A stretch of 64,000 nt of DNA, from assembly GCA_020081605.1 (NCBI GenBank), contig JAHREC010000013.1:1178001-1242000 (forward strand). Direction: 5' to 3'. The stretch comes from Albifimbria verrucaria. Lineage: Eukaryota; Ascomycota; Sordariomycetes; Hypocreales; Stachybotryaceae. The first letter of the stretch is position 1; each line of letters starts with the position of its first letter. The notes beneath the pieces are model-generated. The model searched no databases. It was not told the origin of the DNA and saw only the letters and a list, made by a program, of their open reading frames with translations. The translations under genes and the position numbers were made by a program. Positions 48,870-62,000 of the stretch are shown piece after piece.

Positions 48870-48990
48870 TTGTAGTAAAATAAGGGACGATTAGTGTATC
48901 GGTCTATAGCTGTAAATATATAAATGTAGCTCTGTGCTACTTCTACTTAAATAATTAATCAAGCAACTTCCTCCTTTCTCTCTTATTCTA
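48870..48990. other. Less A+T-rich island, unidentified
   Basis: About 120 bases with a more ordinary base composition (GGGACGATTAGTGTATCGG, GTAGCTCTGTGCTAC, then a CT-rich stretch) inside the A+T-rich block. GTAGC...GCTAC forms a short hairpin. No coding sense; perhaps a remnant of a repeat end that escaped mutation. Confidence 0.4.
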
Positions 48991-51900
48991 ATAGTTTTTT
49001 ATAATATAAACTCTATAATATACTTAAAAGCCTTAATATATAAAGAATTTATAAAATTAAGCTTTTTATTAAATATTATTTTAATTTAATTATAAATTAT
49101 TTAAATATTATATTTATTATATGTTTTATAAAATATATTATATTGAAAGCCTTGATTATTACTATTAATATTTATTATTATTATTATTTTTTTTTTTTGC
49201 TTAAATAAATAAGCTATAGTATATTATTATATATATCTTATATTATATTTTTAATAATTTTATATATTTATTAAACAAGGTAGAGAGAAGGATTTTAAAG
49301 CTAGTAGGTATATAGCTTTATATAGATATAAAGTTAAGTTATTTTAAGTCTTTATTATAAATTTATAAACTCTTAATAATAAAAATAAAATATTAATATA
49401 AAGAATATAAATTATTATAAATAATATAATATATAAATAATAAAAGCCTTTATTTAATTATTAATTAATAGAATTAAATGAATATAATTAATTAATTATA
49501 TTAAAAAAGAATAGTATTATTTTATTAAAGTAAAAATTAAATAAATAAACATATAAGAAATATATTTTTAATTTTATTAATATTTAATGAATTAACTTGA
49601 AATAATTAATATATATAAAAAATATAAATATTATTTAAATTTCTAAATAAAGATTAAATTCTATATATTAATTTAATAAAAGATACTTAAATATAAATAA
49701 TTAAAGAATAATATATTATAAAAATATTTATAAATATAAAAAGAATATCAAAGCTTTAATATATAAATACTAAAAATATTAAGTTTATAATATTTAATTT
49801 ATATATTATTATAAAGAAATATATATAATAATAGAATTTTAATTATTATTAGATAGTTTATAAATTATAATATAAATTTTTAATATTTTCTACTATATAT
49901 ATTTTTTTCTTATATTTTATATTTTATATTTTATTTTAATTTTTATTTGAAAAAGTATTAATATAATTATTAATTAATAATTTATAAATAATTTTAAAAT
50001 TTAATTTTTGTGTATTAATATTAAATCATATTTTATTTAAGATTTTTAAATATTTATAATATAAATAAAAATCGTAATATATATAAATATAATAATATAA
50101 TTTATAATAAGAAATTATCTTTAGTTTTTATAAAAGTAAATAAATATATAATAATTAAATTAGATATATAGGTTTTATTTTATATAAAGTAGATATATTA
50201 ATATAATATAATATTAAATCTTAAATATTAAATAATATTTAAATTTGAAAATAATATAATAATTATAAATTCTTATTAAAATCTGAAAACTTTAATAGAA
50301 TTTTAAATTTTAAATATTTTAATTTTTTATTAAAATATTATTTAAATTAGTTTTATAATATTATATAAAAATTAAATCTATATAACACTAATTTAAAATT
50401 AGAAATTATTTATAAGTAAATTATTTATAATAATAAAAGATTTTCTAAATATTATATATCTATTAATAAGTAATAAATTCTTATATTTTACTATATATTA
50501 TTTAATTTAATTTTAAATATAATTTAGTTTATTATAAGAAAAACTATAAAATTAAATATAACTAAAAGTTTTTATTATAAAATGTTAAATATATTTGCAC
50601 TATTATATAATTAAATTATTAATATAATAATATAAATATGAAAATTTAGTATAAAAATATATTTATAAGCTTAATTAAATAATATTAAAGTATATATATA
50701 TATTTTTTAAAAAGAATTAAAGAATAGATTAATTAATTATATAAACTAAGTTTTAAAAATATTAAGACTTAGTAAAAATTATTATATTAAATATTATAGT
50801 AATTACTATATAAGAAGAATTAAGTAGAGATAGTATAAGACATATTCTAAGGTAGCTATATTTATTTTATAAAAGTAAAGTTTATAGACTTAGAGCTTTA
50901 TCTATAAGACTCTAAGCTAAATCTAGAGAATTATTAAGATAATTTAATCTATTCTATAGATTATTTACCTTATCATATAAAATAAATTACCTTAAGTTTA
51001 TAATAATCATTGTGTTTTTTATAAGTATTTATATTAATAAATAGCCTTAATTCTATAATATTCTAATAAAATAATAATATATTATTAAGATATTATTTAT
51101 AATGTTATTTTAATTTATATAGTTTAATATTATTTTAAAGTTTTTAATCTTAAATCTTATTATTTATATATTATTATATTATTCTTAAATTCTTATTATA
51201 TTATAAATATCTTATTTATATTACTTAGGCTTTTTAACAAATAATATGTTTTATAATCTTAGGATATTATTATATAAATAATTTATTTAATTATTATAGC
51301 TATAATCTTTATTATTAATTAATAATATTATCTTATAATTATAAATTATAATTATTACATTTATATATATAAATATATATTTATTTATATTTTATAATTT
51401 ATTCTTTTTAGCCTTTTAATATTTTGTTTTTTATTTATTTATTTATAATATACATTTTTATTTTTAAATATTACATTTTATTCTCTTATTATTATAAATA
51501 AATATAATAATTAATTACTCTTTGTTCTATTAAAGGATTAAATTAAGAAAATGTATATGTATTATAAAATACTTAAATATATTATAATAATATATATATA
51601 ATTCTTAAAGTATTATTTAATTCTAATTATATTCATAATTTCTATTTAAATAGCTTTTAGCTTATATTTTTCCTATAATATCTATTTACTATTAAATATA
51701 ATATTATATTATTTTTCTTTTATTATACTTTTTTTTAAATAGCTTTATATTATTAAATAAAATGATTATTTAATTTTTATTAAAGAGTATAATTATTTAA
51801 GATAATTAAAAAAATAAAAATAATATTCTTATTATTATATTTATTATATATTTATAAACCCTTATATTATATACTTAAGTTTCTTTATTATTATAATTTA

Positions 51901-52971
51901 TTTAAAGTTTTATAAATATTAAATATAAATGTATAGTATTAAATATAAAAAGGTATTTAATTATGATTCTATAAATTAAATATATTCTTATTAAAATAAT
52001 TATTAATTAACTTATAATAGTTAGTATATTAAATATTAAAATTCATATCTTTTCTAAATTATCCTATTTTAGCTAAAAATATATTTTATTAATATTTAAT
52101 TAATCCTAGCCTAATTTTAAAGCTGATTTATTCCTTTATTATAATAATATAAAGTGATTATTTGTTTAAAAGTTTTTATTATTCTTAATCTTAATTATAA
52201 TATAAAGGAAAAAAATAATTCTTAGATTATTAATATATTATTAAATAATAAATATTAATATATTATTAAAGTATAGATATCAATATATTATTATTATTCT
52301 TATTAAACTTATCAATCCTTTTATTATATTATATTTAATATATATAAATATATATAAAATTATTAATAATAAAAGAATTAAAATAAATAATAAAGATGAT
52401 AGTATTTTAATAATTTTTCAATATTTAATTAATAATTCTTAAATAATTTATATTTTTATTCAATGCTTATTATTTAAAAAGGTTATATATTAAGCTCTAT
52501 ATATTCCTATTTTTATTCTATTAATATAAAAAGCTTTCAAACTTTGAAAAAATTAATAACTTTCTATATTAATATCACTTTTATAGTATAGTATCCTAAA
52601 TATATAATATCGGATTTTTATAAGGATAATATTAAAGAATATAATATATCTATAGAATATATTAAGTTATTTTTATTATTTCTTTTATATACTCTTTATT
52701 TATTAATTATTCTTTATATTATATAATATATATTAAGTTATTTATTATTATTATAAAAAAACTATTTTTAATTAACCTTTTTATTATATAAAATAGTATT
52801 TAATATTATAAATAATATTATTAAAAATTTAATATAAATTTAATAATTTATTAAGAAAAGCTAAATATATTAAATCTATAGTATATTATTATTTATTATA
52901 GTAAAAGCAGATTAATTTATTATAGGTTTTTAAAGTTTTAAAATAATAATAAAAAGTTATTATTAATAATG

Positions 52972-53143
52972 TATTATAAGGAAAAAGGGATAGGTGCCTA
53001 ATCCAAACAAGATCCTTAGGCCATTAGGCCAAAGATCCATCAATATCTAGTAACTGCTAGATATTGCCTCTTACACCACTATATAGCTAGGAGGACCTAG
53101 GGCCTAGAGGGCGATGCCTGCAGCGCTAGAAACCCTCGTAACA
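52972..53143. repeat. Left LTR
   Basis: 172 bases. Left end altered (TATTATAAGG where copy 2 has TGTTATGAGG), right end intact (CTCGTAACA). Contains an inverted repeat around AATATCTAG...CTAGATATT and the shared stretch CTATATAGCTAGGAGGACCT. Confidence 0.8.
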
Positions 53144-53397
53144 ACTATCCCTCCTCTATAGCGTCTTGGCCTCAAGGCGCCTATAGCACCTATCGCCCAC
53201 TATAGCACGTATGCCTATAGCGTCTGACCCTGCCGCTGAGGCCCTGCCTATACAGCTAAACAAGTGTCACGTTACCGCTTGCTATAGGGCCCGGTTAGCC
53301 GTGGCCCGGATAGCCCTGCTAGTGATGTGAACCCCCAAGGGCTCCCTAGCTATAGCTAGCTAGTCGGTGGGGCCTTGTGAGCCAGAACGTAGGCAGG

Positions 53398-53440
53398 GCC
53401 CGGGGCTCGAACCCGCAGCCTCTTGCCAGATGACCCTAGT
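53398..53440 (-). other. tRNA-like segment with B-box inside the LTR element
   Basis: On the minus strand the segment reads ...CTGCGGGTTCGAGCCCCGG..., in which GGGTTCGAGCCC matches the polymerase III B box (T-arm) consensus. Four of five T-stem pairs form. No convincing A box or full cloverleaf is visible upstream, so this is not called as a tRNA gene; it may be a tRNA- or SINE-derived piece. Confidence 0.4.
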
Positions 53441-53453
53441 TACTAGATATAAT

Positions 53454-53626
53454 TGTTATGAGGAAAAAAGGAGAGGTGCCTAATCTAAATAAGGTCCTTA
53501 GGCTATTAGGCTAAAAGATCCATTAATATCTAGCAACTGCTAGATATTGCCTCTTATACCACTATATAGCTAGGAGGACCTAGGGCTTATAGGGCGATGC
53601 CTGCAGCGCTAGAAACCCTCGTAATA
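53454..53626. repeat. Right LTR
   Basis: 173 bases. Left end intact (TGTTATGAGG), right end altered (CTCGTAATA). Contains a perfect hairpin, AATATCTAGCA-AC-TGCTAGATATT. Most differences from the left LTR are CA-to-TA. Confidence 0.8.
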
Positions 53627-54496
53627 TAATGTATATATAAAAGCATAAAAAACCTTAATATAATAAATAAACTATTTATATATAATCCTTATTTAATAAT
53701 TATATTTAAAATAATAAATTATATAATAAAGAAATATAAAAATAATAAATATATATAATTATAATCTTAATATATTTATTATATATTTATAAAATATTAT
53801 AAGAAAGGAATTTTAAAATAATAATATAATATTCTTTAATTTTTAATAATTAACCTTAGCTTAAATTAAATATTTTAATATTTATATAATAAAAATAATG
53901 ATTATATTTATAATATTATTATATTAAATATTTATAATTCTTTTAATAATATTATTTTAAATAATTATTTAATTAAATATTCATTTAATATCTGTTAATT
54001 AACTTTATATTCTTAATAAGAATAATAATAATAATAATAATATATACTTTTATAAGGTTATAAATATAAAAGGGTATTTTCTTTCTTTCTTTATTATATT
54101 AATAATAATAATCTATTTATTAAAAATTACTTTAATATTTAATTCTTTAATAATATATATAAAATAAATTATTATAAAATATTAATATTCAATATTTATG
54201 ATATAATATTTATATAAAAGATTTTTATATTATTTTTATATTTATGTAAAAAAGATTTAAAATATAATATATATAAATTAATTATTTAAGTAATTATATT
54301 ATTAAAAGAATTTCATATTAAGCTATCTAAAAATACTATTATTAATTATAATCTTATAATAATATGGGTATTAAACGTAACCCTATTTTATAAAAGATTT
54401 TATAAATTTTATATTATTAATATATTAATAAAAATATTCCTATTAATTATAAAAGACTTTTTTAAAATAACAAAAGTCTTATTATAAATAAAATAT

Positions 54497-54508
54497 ACAC
54501 TATAGTGT
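54497..54508. repeat. 12 bp perfect palindrome
   Basis: ACACTATAGTGT, followed within 45 bases by two half-related CACTATAA copies (near 54518 and 54537), in a moderately less A+T-rich patch. Possibly transposon-end remnants. Confidence 0.45.
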
Positions 54509-54970
54509 TTAATCAAGTGCACTATAATTACTAGATACACTATAACTATGGGGAAATTCTTGTAAGTATTGAAGATTTCCTCTATATATAAAAAAAGCTT
54601 AATAGTATAAATAATATTATAGTAAATAAATAAATATATTAAGAAAATGATTTATTATATAAACTCTATTTATATAGGTTTTTAGTATTTTATATATATT
54701 CCTTTTAGAATTTAAATAAGCTTTAATAAGATAAAGAATATAGAAATACCTTAATAAGACTAGAAGGATCTATTTATTTTAATATAATATAAACTTTAAA
54801 TGAAAGTCTAAACTCTAATATTAAGATACTTTATAATATATTTATTATAAATACTATAAAATTAAACTGTTATAACTTCAATAGGTATTTTATTAGATTT
54901 AATATTAATTTTTAATTATTTATCTACTTATAGGCGGTAATTTCTTCCGTTCCTAAGATACCTAGAAGAG

Positions 54971-55029
54971 GTGTTTTATTAGTGAAATTTATAATGCATC
55001 TTGCAATTATAGTATAGCTAATAAAACAC
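54971..55029. repeat. Inverted repeat, 12 bp arms
   Basis: GTGTTTTATTAG at 54971-54982 and its exact complement CTAATAAAACAC at 55018-55029, loop of 35 bases. Surrounding 54935-55060 is less A+T-rich than the block. Compatible with a degraded DNA-transposon or MITE end, or a hairpin. Confidence 0.5.
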
Positions 55030-58000
55030 TATCGTGCACCTATCACTTCTCTATTAAAAGTATAATTATATATATATTATGTATATATTATAATATTAAT
55101 AACTATAGAAAGCTTTTAATAATAATAAAATCTTTATTAAGTTATTTAAAGTTTATATTAAGCTTTTTTTTATATAATAATAATCTTAATAAAAATAAAT
55201 TTTATATTTAATTATTTATTAATTTATTCTTATAGTATTTTTTAATAATAAAAAAATTAAAAAATTATTATTTAATATTAATCCTTTAAAGATTAAAAAT
55301 ATATTTTATTATTTATATAATTAATAAGATAAAAAGATAATATTAAAAAACTAAATTATATTTATAATCTAAAATTATTATTTTTAATTTAAGAATTAAA
55401 TAAATAATTATTTAAATCAATTTATAAGAATAATTATTATTATAATATAATTAGTATAAGTATAATATAATTTAATTATATTCTTTAATTAAGTATTAAA
55501 AAGCCTTTAATATAATTATTTATAATATTTTAATCTAGAATTTAAGTAAAGTATATTTCTTAAATTGAATTTTTTTGAAGATTAAAAATTATATAAATTT
55601 ATAAATAAACTATTTTAATTTTTATAATTAAATCTTTAAGAGATTTCTTATTATAATAAGAATCTTTTAAGGTTTTAATTTATTATTCATATTATTCATT
55701 TTATATATTAATAGCTTTTTATAAAGTGTTTATAAATTTAATAAATAGTAAAATTATTAATTGTATAAATGATATATATCTTATTAATATTAAATGTAAT
55801 ATAATAATAATAATAATTAGATTAAGAATATTTTAGTATAATATAAAAATTAAGCTTATATGAATTAAAGGTATATATAAAATTAATAATAATTTATTTA
55901 TTTATTTTAGTTTTATAGAATAAATATAAAATAAATATATATTAATTTAATTATAATTTAATTAATATAATATAAATAAATATATAATTTTTAATTATAT
56001 AATAACCTCAAACAGAAAATATATATTATAAAAATCCTTAATAAGCTTATTTAATAGTAATTTATTTTACTTAAGTTTATTATATTTATATAAAATTATT
56101 ATATTGATTAAATCTAATATAGTTATATATTATATATTGAACTTAAATATATATATAATATATATAGAATATTTATTTATTATAAATCTACCTTTAAGAA
56201 TAATAAATTATATATATAATTAAAGGATTTATAAAAAATAAATAAAGTATTTCTAAATTATAATTAAAATATAGTATATAATCTTAATCAAAGATATTAA
56301 ATTTTAAATAAGAATATTATTTTTAGTCTTTTTTTATAAAGGAATTATAAATTTTAAGAATTATAATACCTTTAACACAACTTTAATGCGTTTTTATAGT
56401 ACAATTATAAGATAATTAAAATAATAAAATAATAAAATAAGATTAAAAAGCTAAAAAGTTATTGAAGCTTTATATATATTAAAGCTATAGTTATATTATA
56501 AAGATAATTTAAGAGAAAAACTTTTATAAGCTTATAATATTAAAAAGAAATATTAAAGAACTATATTATTTTCTTTATATTAAGATTAATATATTTTTAA
56601 AATAATTAATATATATTTATATTATATAATTATTAAACTTATTTAATTATATAAAAGCTTAAAAAAATAAAAGCTATATATATATGTGAGTAAATATAAA
56701 AATAGTATAAAAGTATATTTAATTTAATAAAGTTTTCTTATTATAATAAAATTTAGTTAATTATTTATAAATGTATTTTAAATAAACTATTTAAAATCAT
56801 TGAATTTATTTTAAAAAGAATTTATAATTTAATTATAATAAAAGAATTATATATTAATATTTAGCTTAATATATATATATATTTAACTTTATAATTTATA
56901 AATTATAATAAGAATACTATAATTAAAAAACTATAATATATTATTAAAAATATAATAATAGATAAAAATAATAAAATTATAATAATATTAGAGTAAATTT
57001 GAATAATAAATAAAACCTTTATATTAAAATTTTTTTCAAAAAAACAAAAGCTTTTAGTATCTTAAAATAATAATATTACTAAACTATAAATATACTATAT
57101 TTATAATAAAGCTAGCTTTATTTTTCTATTTTTTAAAAGTTTTTAATAAGCTTTAAATCCTTGATTATTTTAATTAAGATTTTATTTTAAGTATAAATCT
57201 TCTTAAAAAGAGTATAAAAATATAATAATATTATATTTATTTATTATATTTAAAATAAATACATTTATATTATATTTTAACTATATATTTATTAAAGATT
57301 TATTAATACTTTTCTTCTTTAAATGAATTTAAATCTTTTTAATTAATATAATATTATTATTATGAGTAATAATAAAAATAAATAATTAGAATTAATATTA
57401 AATATATATAATACTTATATTATATTTATTATAACCCTTTTATATAGTTTATTGAAATATAAATTATATATATATAAATATAAATTATATAATAATTAAT
57501 AAGTAAAATTACTAAAAATTAATAAATAATATAATAGGAAACTAAAAATGATATATATAAAATAAATTATAATATAAATTACTAAGGATATATACCTTAA
57601 GGCTTATATATATAGAATATATAATATAAAATATAAGTAAAATCTATTTTATTTCTTTTAAGAATATTAATTTATCCTTAAAAGCCTCAGGTGTTTTATT
57701 TTTAAGCTTTTTAAGGAGATAGAAGATAAAAGTATTTAATATATAGATAAGTCTAACGTATTTTACTCTTAAAATAATAATAATAAATAAAAAGAAAAAG
57801 CTAAATAATTAAATATTAAGAATATATTAACTTATTTAATATATGTATATAATAATAGTAATAAAAGAATAAAATAAATCTTATAATAATAATATTATTA
57901 AAAATAACATTAACTTTTTTGATTATAAGAAGCCGATTTTATATAATATTTTAAAGGTATAAATCAGTAGTTTTATTTAATGATTTATTATAGTGTTATT

Positions 58001-58295
58001 ATAAAGCTTTAATAAACTATTAAATAAAATTATATTTATTAATATTAATATAATATTATAACTAGAGTCTTCTTTTATAGTATAGCTTAGCTTAGACTAT
58101 AAACTATACTTAAAATAAAAATCTTAATATAATTATAAATTAAAGGTATATAATATATAAATTTATTTAAGCTAAGGTTTTAATTTACTATATAGTTTTC
58201 TTTTATAGCTTAAAACTATAATTATATTATATATAATAAAGCTACTACCTAAACTATATAGTAACTATATATAAAAATAATTAAAAAGACTTAGG

Positions 58296-58620
58296 AATAT
58301 AAATATAAATATAAATATAGATATAAATATAAATATAAATATAAATATAAATATAAATATAAATATAAATATAAATATAAATATAAATATAAATATAAAT
58401 ATAAATATAAATATAAATATAAATATAAATATAAATATAAATATAAATATAAATATAAATATAAATATAAATATAAATATAAATATAAATATAAATATAA
58501 ATATAAATATAAATATAAATATAAATATAAATATAAATATAAATATAAATATAAATATAAATATAAATATAAATATAAATATAAATATAAATATAAATAT
58601 AAATATAAATATAAATATAA
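58296..58620. repeat. (AAATAT)n microsatellite
   Basis: About 325 bases of a 6 bp unit, roughly 54 copies, nearly perfect with one variant near 58318. The length suggests ongoing slippage after the surrounding sequence degenerated. Exact copy number may be affected by assembly. Confidence 0.9.
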
Positions 58621-58675
58621 AAATAAAAATAAAAATAAAAATAAAACTAAAAATAAAAATAAAAATAAAAATAAA
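58621..58675. repeat. (AAAAAT)n microsatellite
   Basis: Directly continues the (AAATAT)n array with a related 6 bp unit, about nine copies with one C substitution near 58647. Confidence 0.8.
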
Positions 58676-59008
58676 TTAGATAAAACTAAATATAAATAAA
58701 ATTAGAAATAATTTAATTTAATTTTATTATAAATAGAATAAATTTATACTTTTAATATTATAATTCTTTTCAAAAGTTAATAATATTTAAATTTTTAAAA
58801 TATTAAAAAAAGATTTCTATTTATTATTTAAAATTATTTTAATATTAATATTATGTTATTAATATATAATTTCTTTATTTATTTATAATTATAGACTTTT
58901 AGGATAGCTTTATTAAAATATAAAAGGAAATTATTAAACTAAATATAATATTATAATAATTATATAATAATCTTAAATATATAATTTTTAAATAAATAAT
59001 AGATAAAA

Positions 59009-59044
<36 letters not shown>

Positions 59045-62000
59045 GACTTTATATAATTAAAAAACTTTAATAATTAATAGATATAAATATATATATTAAG
59101 TATGTTGATTATATATTTATTTTATTATATATAAAATAAATTTTCTTTAAGACTTCTTATTATAATATTTTAAATATATAATTTTTATAGTAACTTTTAT
59201 AATTTAATTGTATTTTTATATATATAAAGTTTTTATATATTATTTTTATTTTAAAATTATTATAATATTTAAAGTTTATAATCTTTTTATTAGAATAAGA
59301 ACAAATATCTAAAGTTTTTAATTTAGCTTTTATATTTTAATTAAATATTCAAGAATATATATTAATTATAGTTTTAAGGTATTTTCTAATATATTATTTT
59401 ATATAGAAAGAAAATAAATATATAATTTGATTTCTCTAATAATATGCTTATAATAAATAAACATATTGAATATAGTATATATATATTTATAACTTTAATA
59501 TAGGATTAATAAGTATAATTAAGATCTTAATTTTATATAATTATAATAAAACTAAATATTATATATTATTTTTAAAATAAGTTTAATAACGGCTATTATA
59601 ATATATATCTCTTTAGGTTTATTAAATAATTAAATATTGAATACTTATATAATTGAATTTAATTTAATTATTATAAGATTAATATATAATTACTTAATTT
59701 TATCTTCTAAAGATAAATAAAAATATAAAGAATTATTCTTAGTACTTTAAAATGTAAATTTAATTAGTTTAACTTAGCTTTTATATAATAAATAAATTAC
59801 ATTTTTATATTATATTAAAAATTTAAAATATATATATTATTTTTATAAATAATAAATTTAAGATTTATTAGATTTTTAAAATCTTTTCTAAAAGTAATAA
59901 TATAAAAGATATATAATATTAATAATAAATTAAAACTTTAAAGTACATTAATTATAATAAATAGTTTCTTTTAAATATAATTATTATAATAAGAATAGTA
60001 TTTTTCTCTTTAATATAATTCTTAATACATTTAAAAATCAAACTTAAAAAGCCTAATTTATTAATATTTGGAATAATCTATTCTAAATACTTATATTAAT
60101 CGCTTTTTAGATTTAAATAAAAATAAGATTCTATTATATTTATTTTATCTTATTTATTTCTTTGAAATATTAATTTCTTAAGCTAGTTTGATTGATTAAT
60201 TATTTAGTTTATAAATAAAATATTATATTTTTTTATAATAACGAGTATCTAGCTTTTAATATTATTCTTATTACTTTATTCAATATATAAAAAATAGAAT
60301 ATCTATTTAATTTTTCAATACTTAATATTAGTTAGTAACTTTTTATAATTTCTTTTATATTATTATAAAATAATATAAAATATATAAAATATAATTAAAA
60401 TTAAAATTTATATGAAATAAGATTATTATTATCTTAAAAAGAAATATTATTATAAAATCTGAATTAATTAATTAAAATCTTATTATTCTTAAGCTTATTT
60501 TAATTATTACTATATATATATATAAATATTTCATTAATAATTAAACTTATTATAATATAATTCTCTATTTATATTATATTTATAATAATAGTTCTTAGAA
60601 TAATTATTAAATTAAAATAAAAACCTAATTATAATAAATGCTTCATAAATAAAAAATATATAATATTAAATATACTTATAATTAATAGATATTATTTAAA
60701 ATATAGAATATATATAAATATAGATTAATATTAATTATTTAAAATATAGAATATATATAAATTTAAAGTTATATTTATTTTTCAATTTAGCTTAAAAATT
60801 TATTAACAATATTATTATATATATAAAGCTATATAAGATTAATTTTAAAATGATATATTATATATTATATTATTTTATATTAGAGATAATATACACTTAA
60901 GTTAATTTATTAAAGATAGTAAAATCATTTAAGTATTATACTTAATAATATATATAAATTATGATTCTATTAGTTTTTATTATCTTATAATTATATTAAA
61001 TAATTAAATATTTGAATTATAAAAACTCTTTTAAAATTAATATATTTAAGGTTATTCTTTAGCTATTCTTCTTTTTTCAGGATTAATAGTTCTTTTATTG
61101 AATAGATTTCTAGCTATTTATATTATCTTAATATTAAATAAATTTATATTTATTTCCTGTATTTTCTTTATATTCTATCTTAAAGTGTATTAACTTTTAG
61201 ATTAATATAATATTCTATAATTATTGCTCCTTTTAAAAAGTATTTCATATATTTAAAAAAGTATATTATTCTAAATCTTGAATATCAATTGAGTTTTTTA
61301 TAATTTTATTAATATTCTATTAATATAAAAATCTAATTCATAATATGATTAATAAATATATATTCTTAGAATAATAATTATTATTTTAAAAGAATATCTA
61401 TTAATTTTACTTAAATAATATTCAAGTTAATATATATTTTAATATTTCTTTATTTGGTTTTTATGAAAAGGATTCTTTTATTAATATATTTATTATTATA
61501 TAATAAAGGACTTTTTATAGCTCATAATTAAATATAATCATTCTTTTTCTTCTAATAATAATTATAATTAGTTTATAATTTAATTATTAATAAAATTATT
61601 TTCTATCTTATTATATATTTAAGCTTTTGGATTTATTTCTATAATCTTAATCTTAATTATGTATTCTTTATAGATTATTTTCCCTATTGATTTCTTTATT
61701 ATATTAAAAGTTAAAAATCTCTTATTATTCCTTAATAAGAATATTTAGATATATTTTATTAATAATATTTTAATTCTTTATTAATTGAATATTCTCTATT
61801 TATTTTTATATATATATTTAAAATATATATACTCTAGAATATAAGATTACTTATATTTATTTCAATATTCTTATAATATAATCTTTATTATAAAATTATA
61901 CTTTATTTAAAAAGCTTTGTATTTTTTTCTATAAGAAAGATAATTAAAAGCTAAATATATATCTATATATTTATACTATAGTCTTTTTATAATCCTTATT

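Larger units (their letters stand above)
52972..53626. mobile_element. Small non-autonomous LTR element (TRIM/SMART type)
   Basis: Two near-identical repeats in direct orientation (52972-53143 and 53454-53626) flank a 310 bp GC-rich centre with no open frame. The repeat ends are TGTTATGAGG at the left of copy 2 and CCTCGTAACA at the right of copy 1, i.e. TG...CA with a longer inverted repeat; the outer ends are the same sequences after CpA/TpG-to-TpA change. The 5 bp TAATG occurs immediately before copy 1 (52967-52971) and immediately after copy 2 (53627-53631): a target-site duplication. No standard primer-binding site or polypurine tract is obvious, so mobilisation in trans by a larger element is inferred. 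No protein-coding capacity. Confidence 0.8.

Noticed and set aside
53398..53470. Complete tRNA gene
   Set aside because: Only the T-arm-like B box is convincing; acceptor stem, D-arm and anticodon arm do not fold into a cloverleaf.
59010..59040. (TA)n run as an origin of replication
   Set aside because: Such AT runs occur throughout the block; nothing distinguishes this one as an origin.
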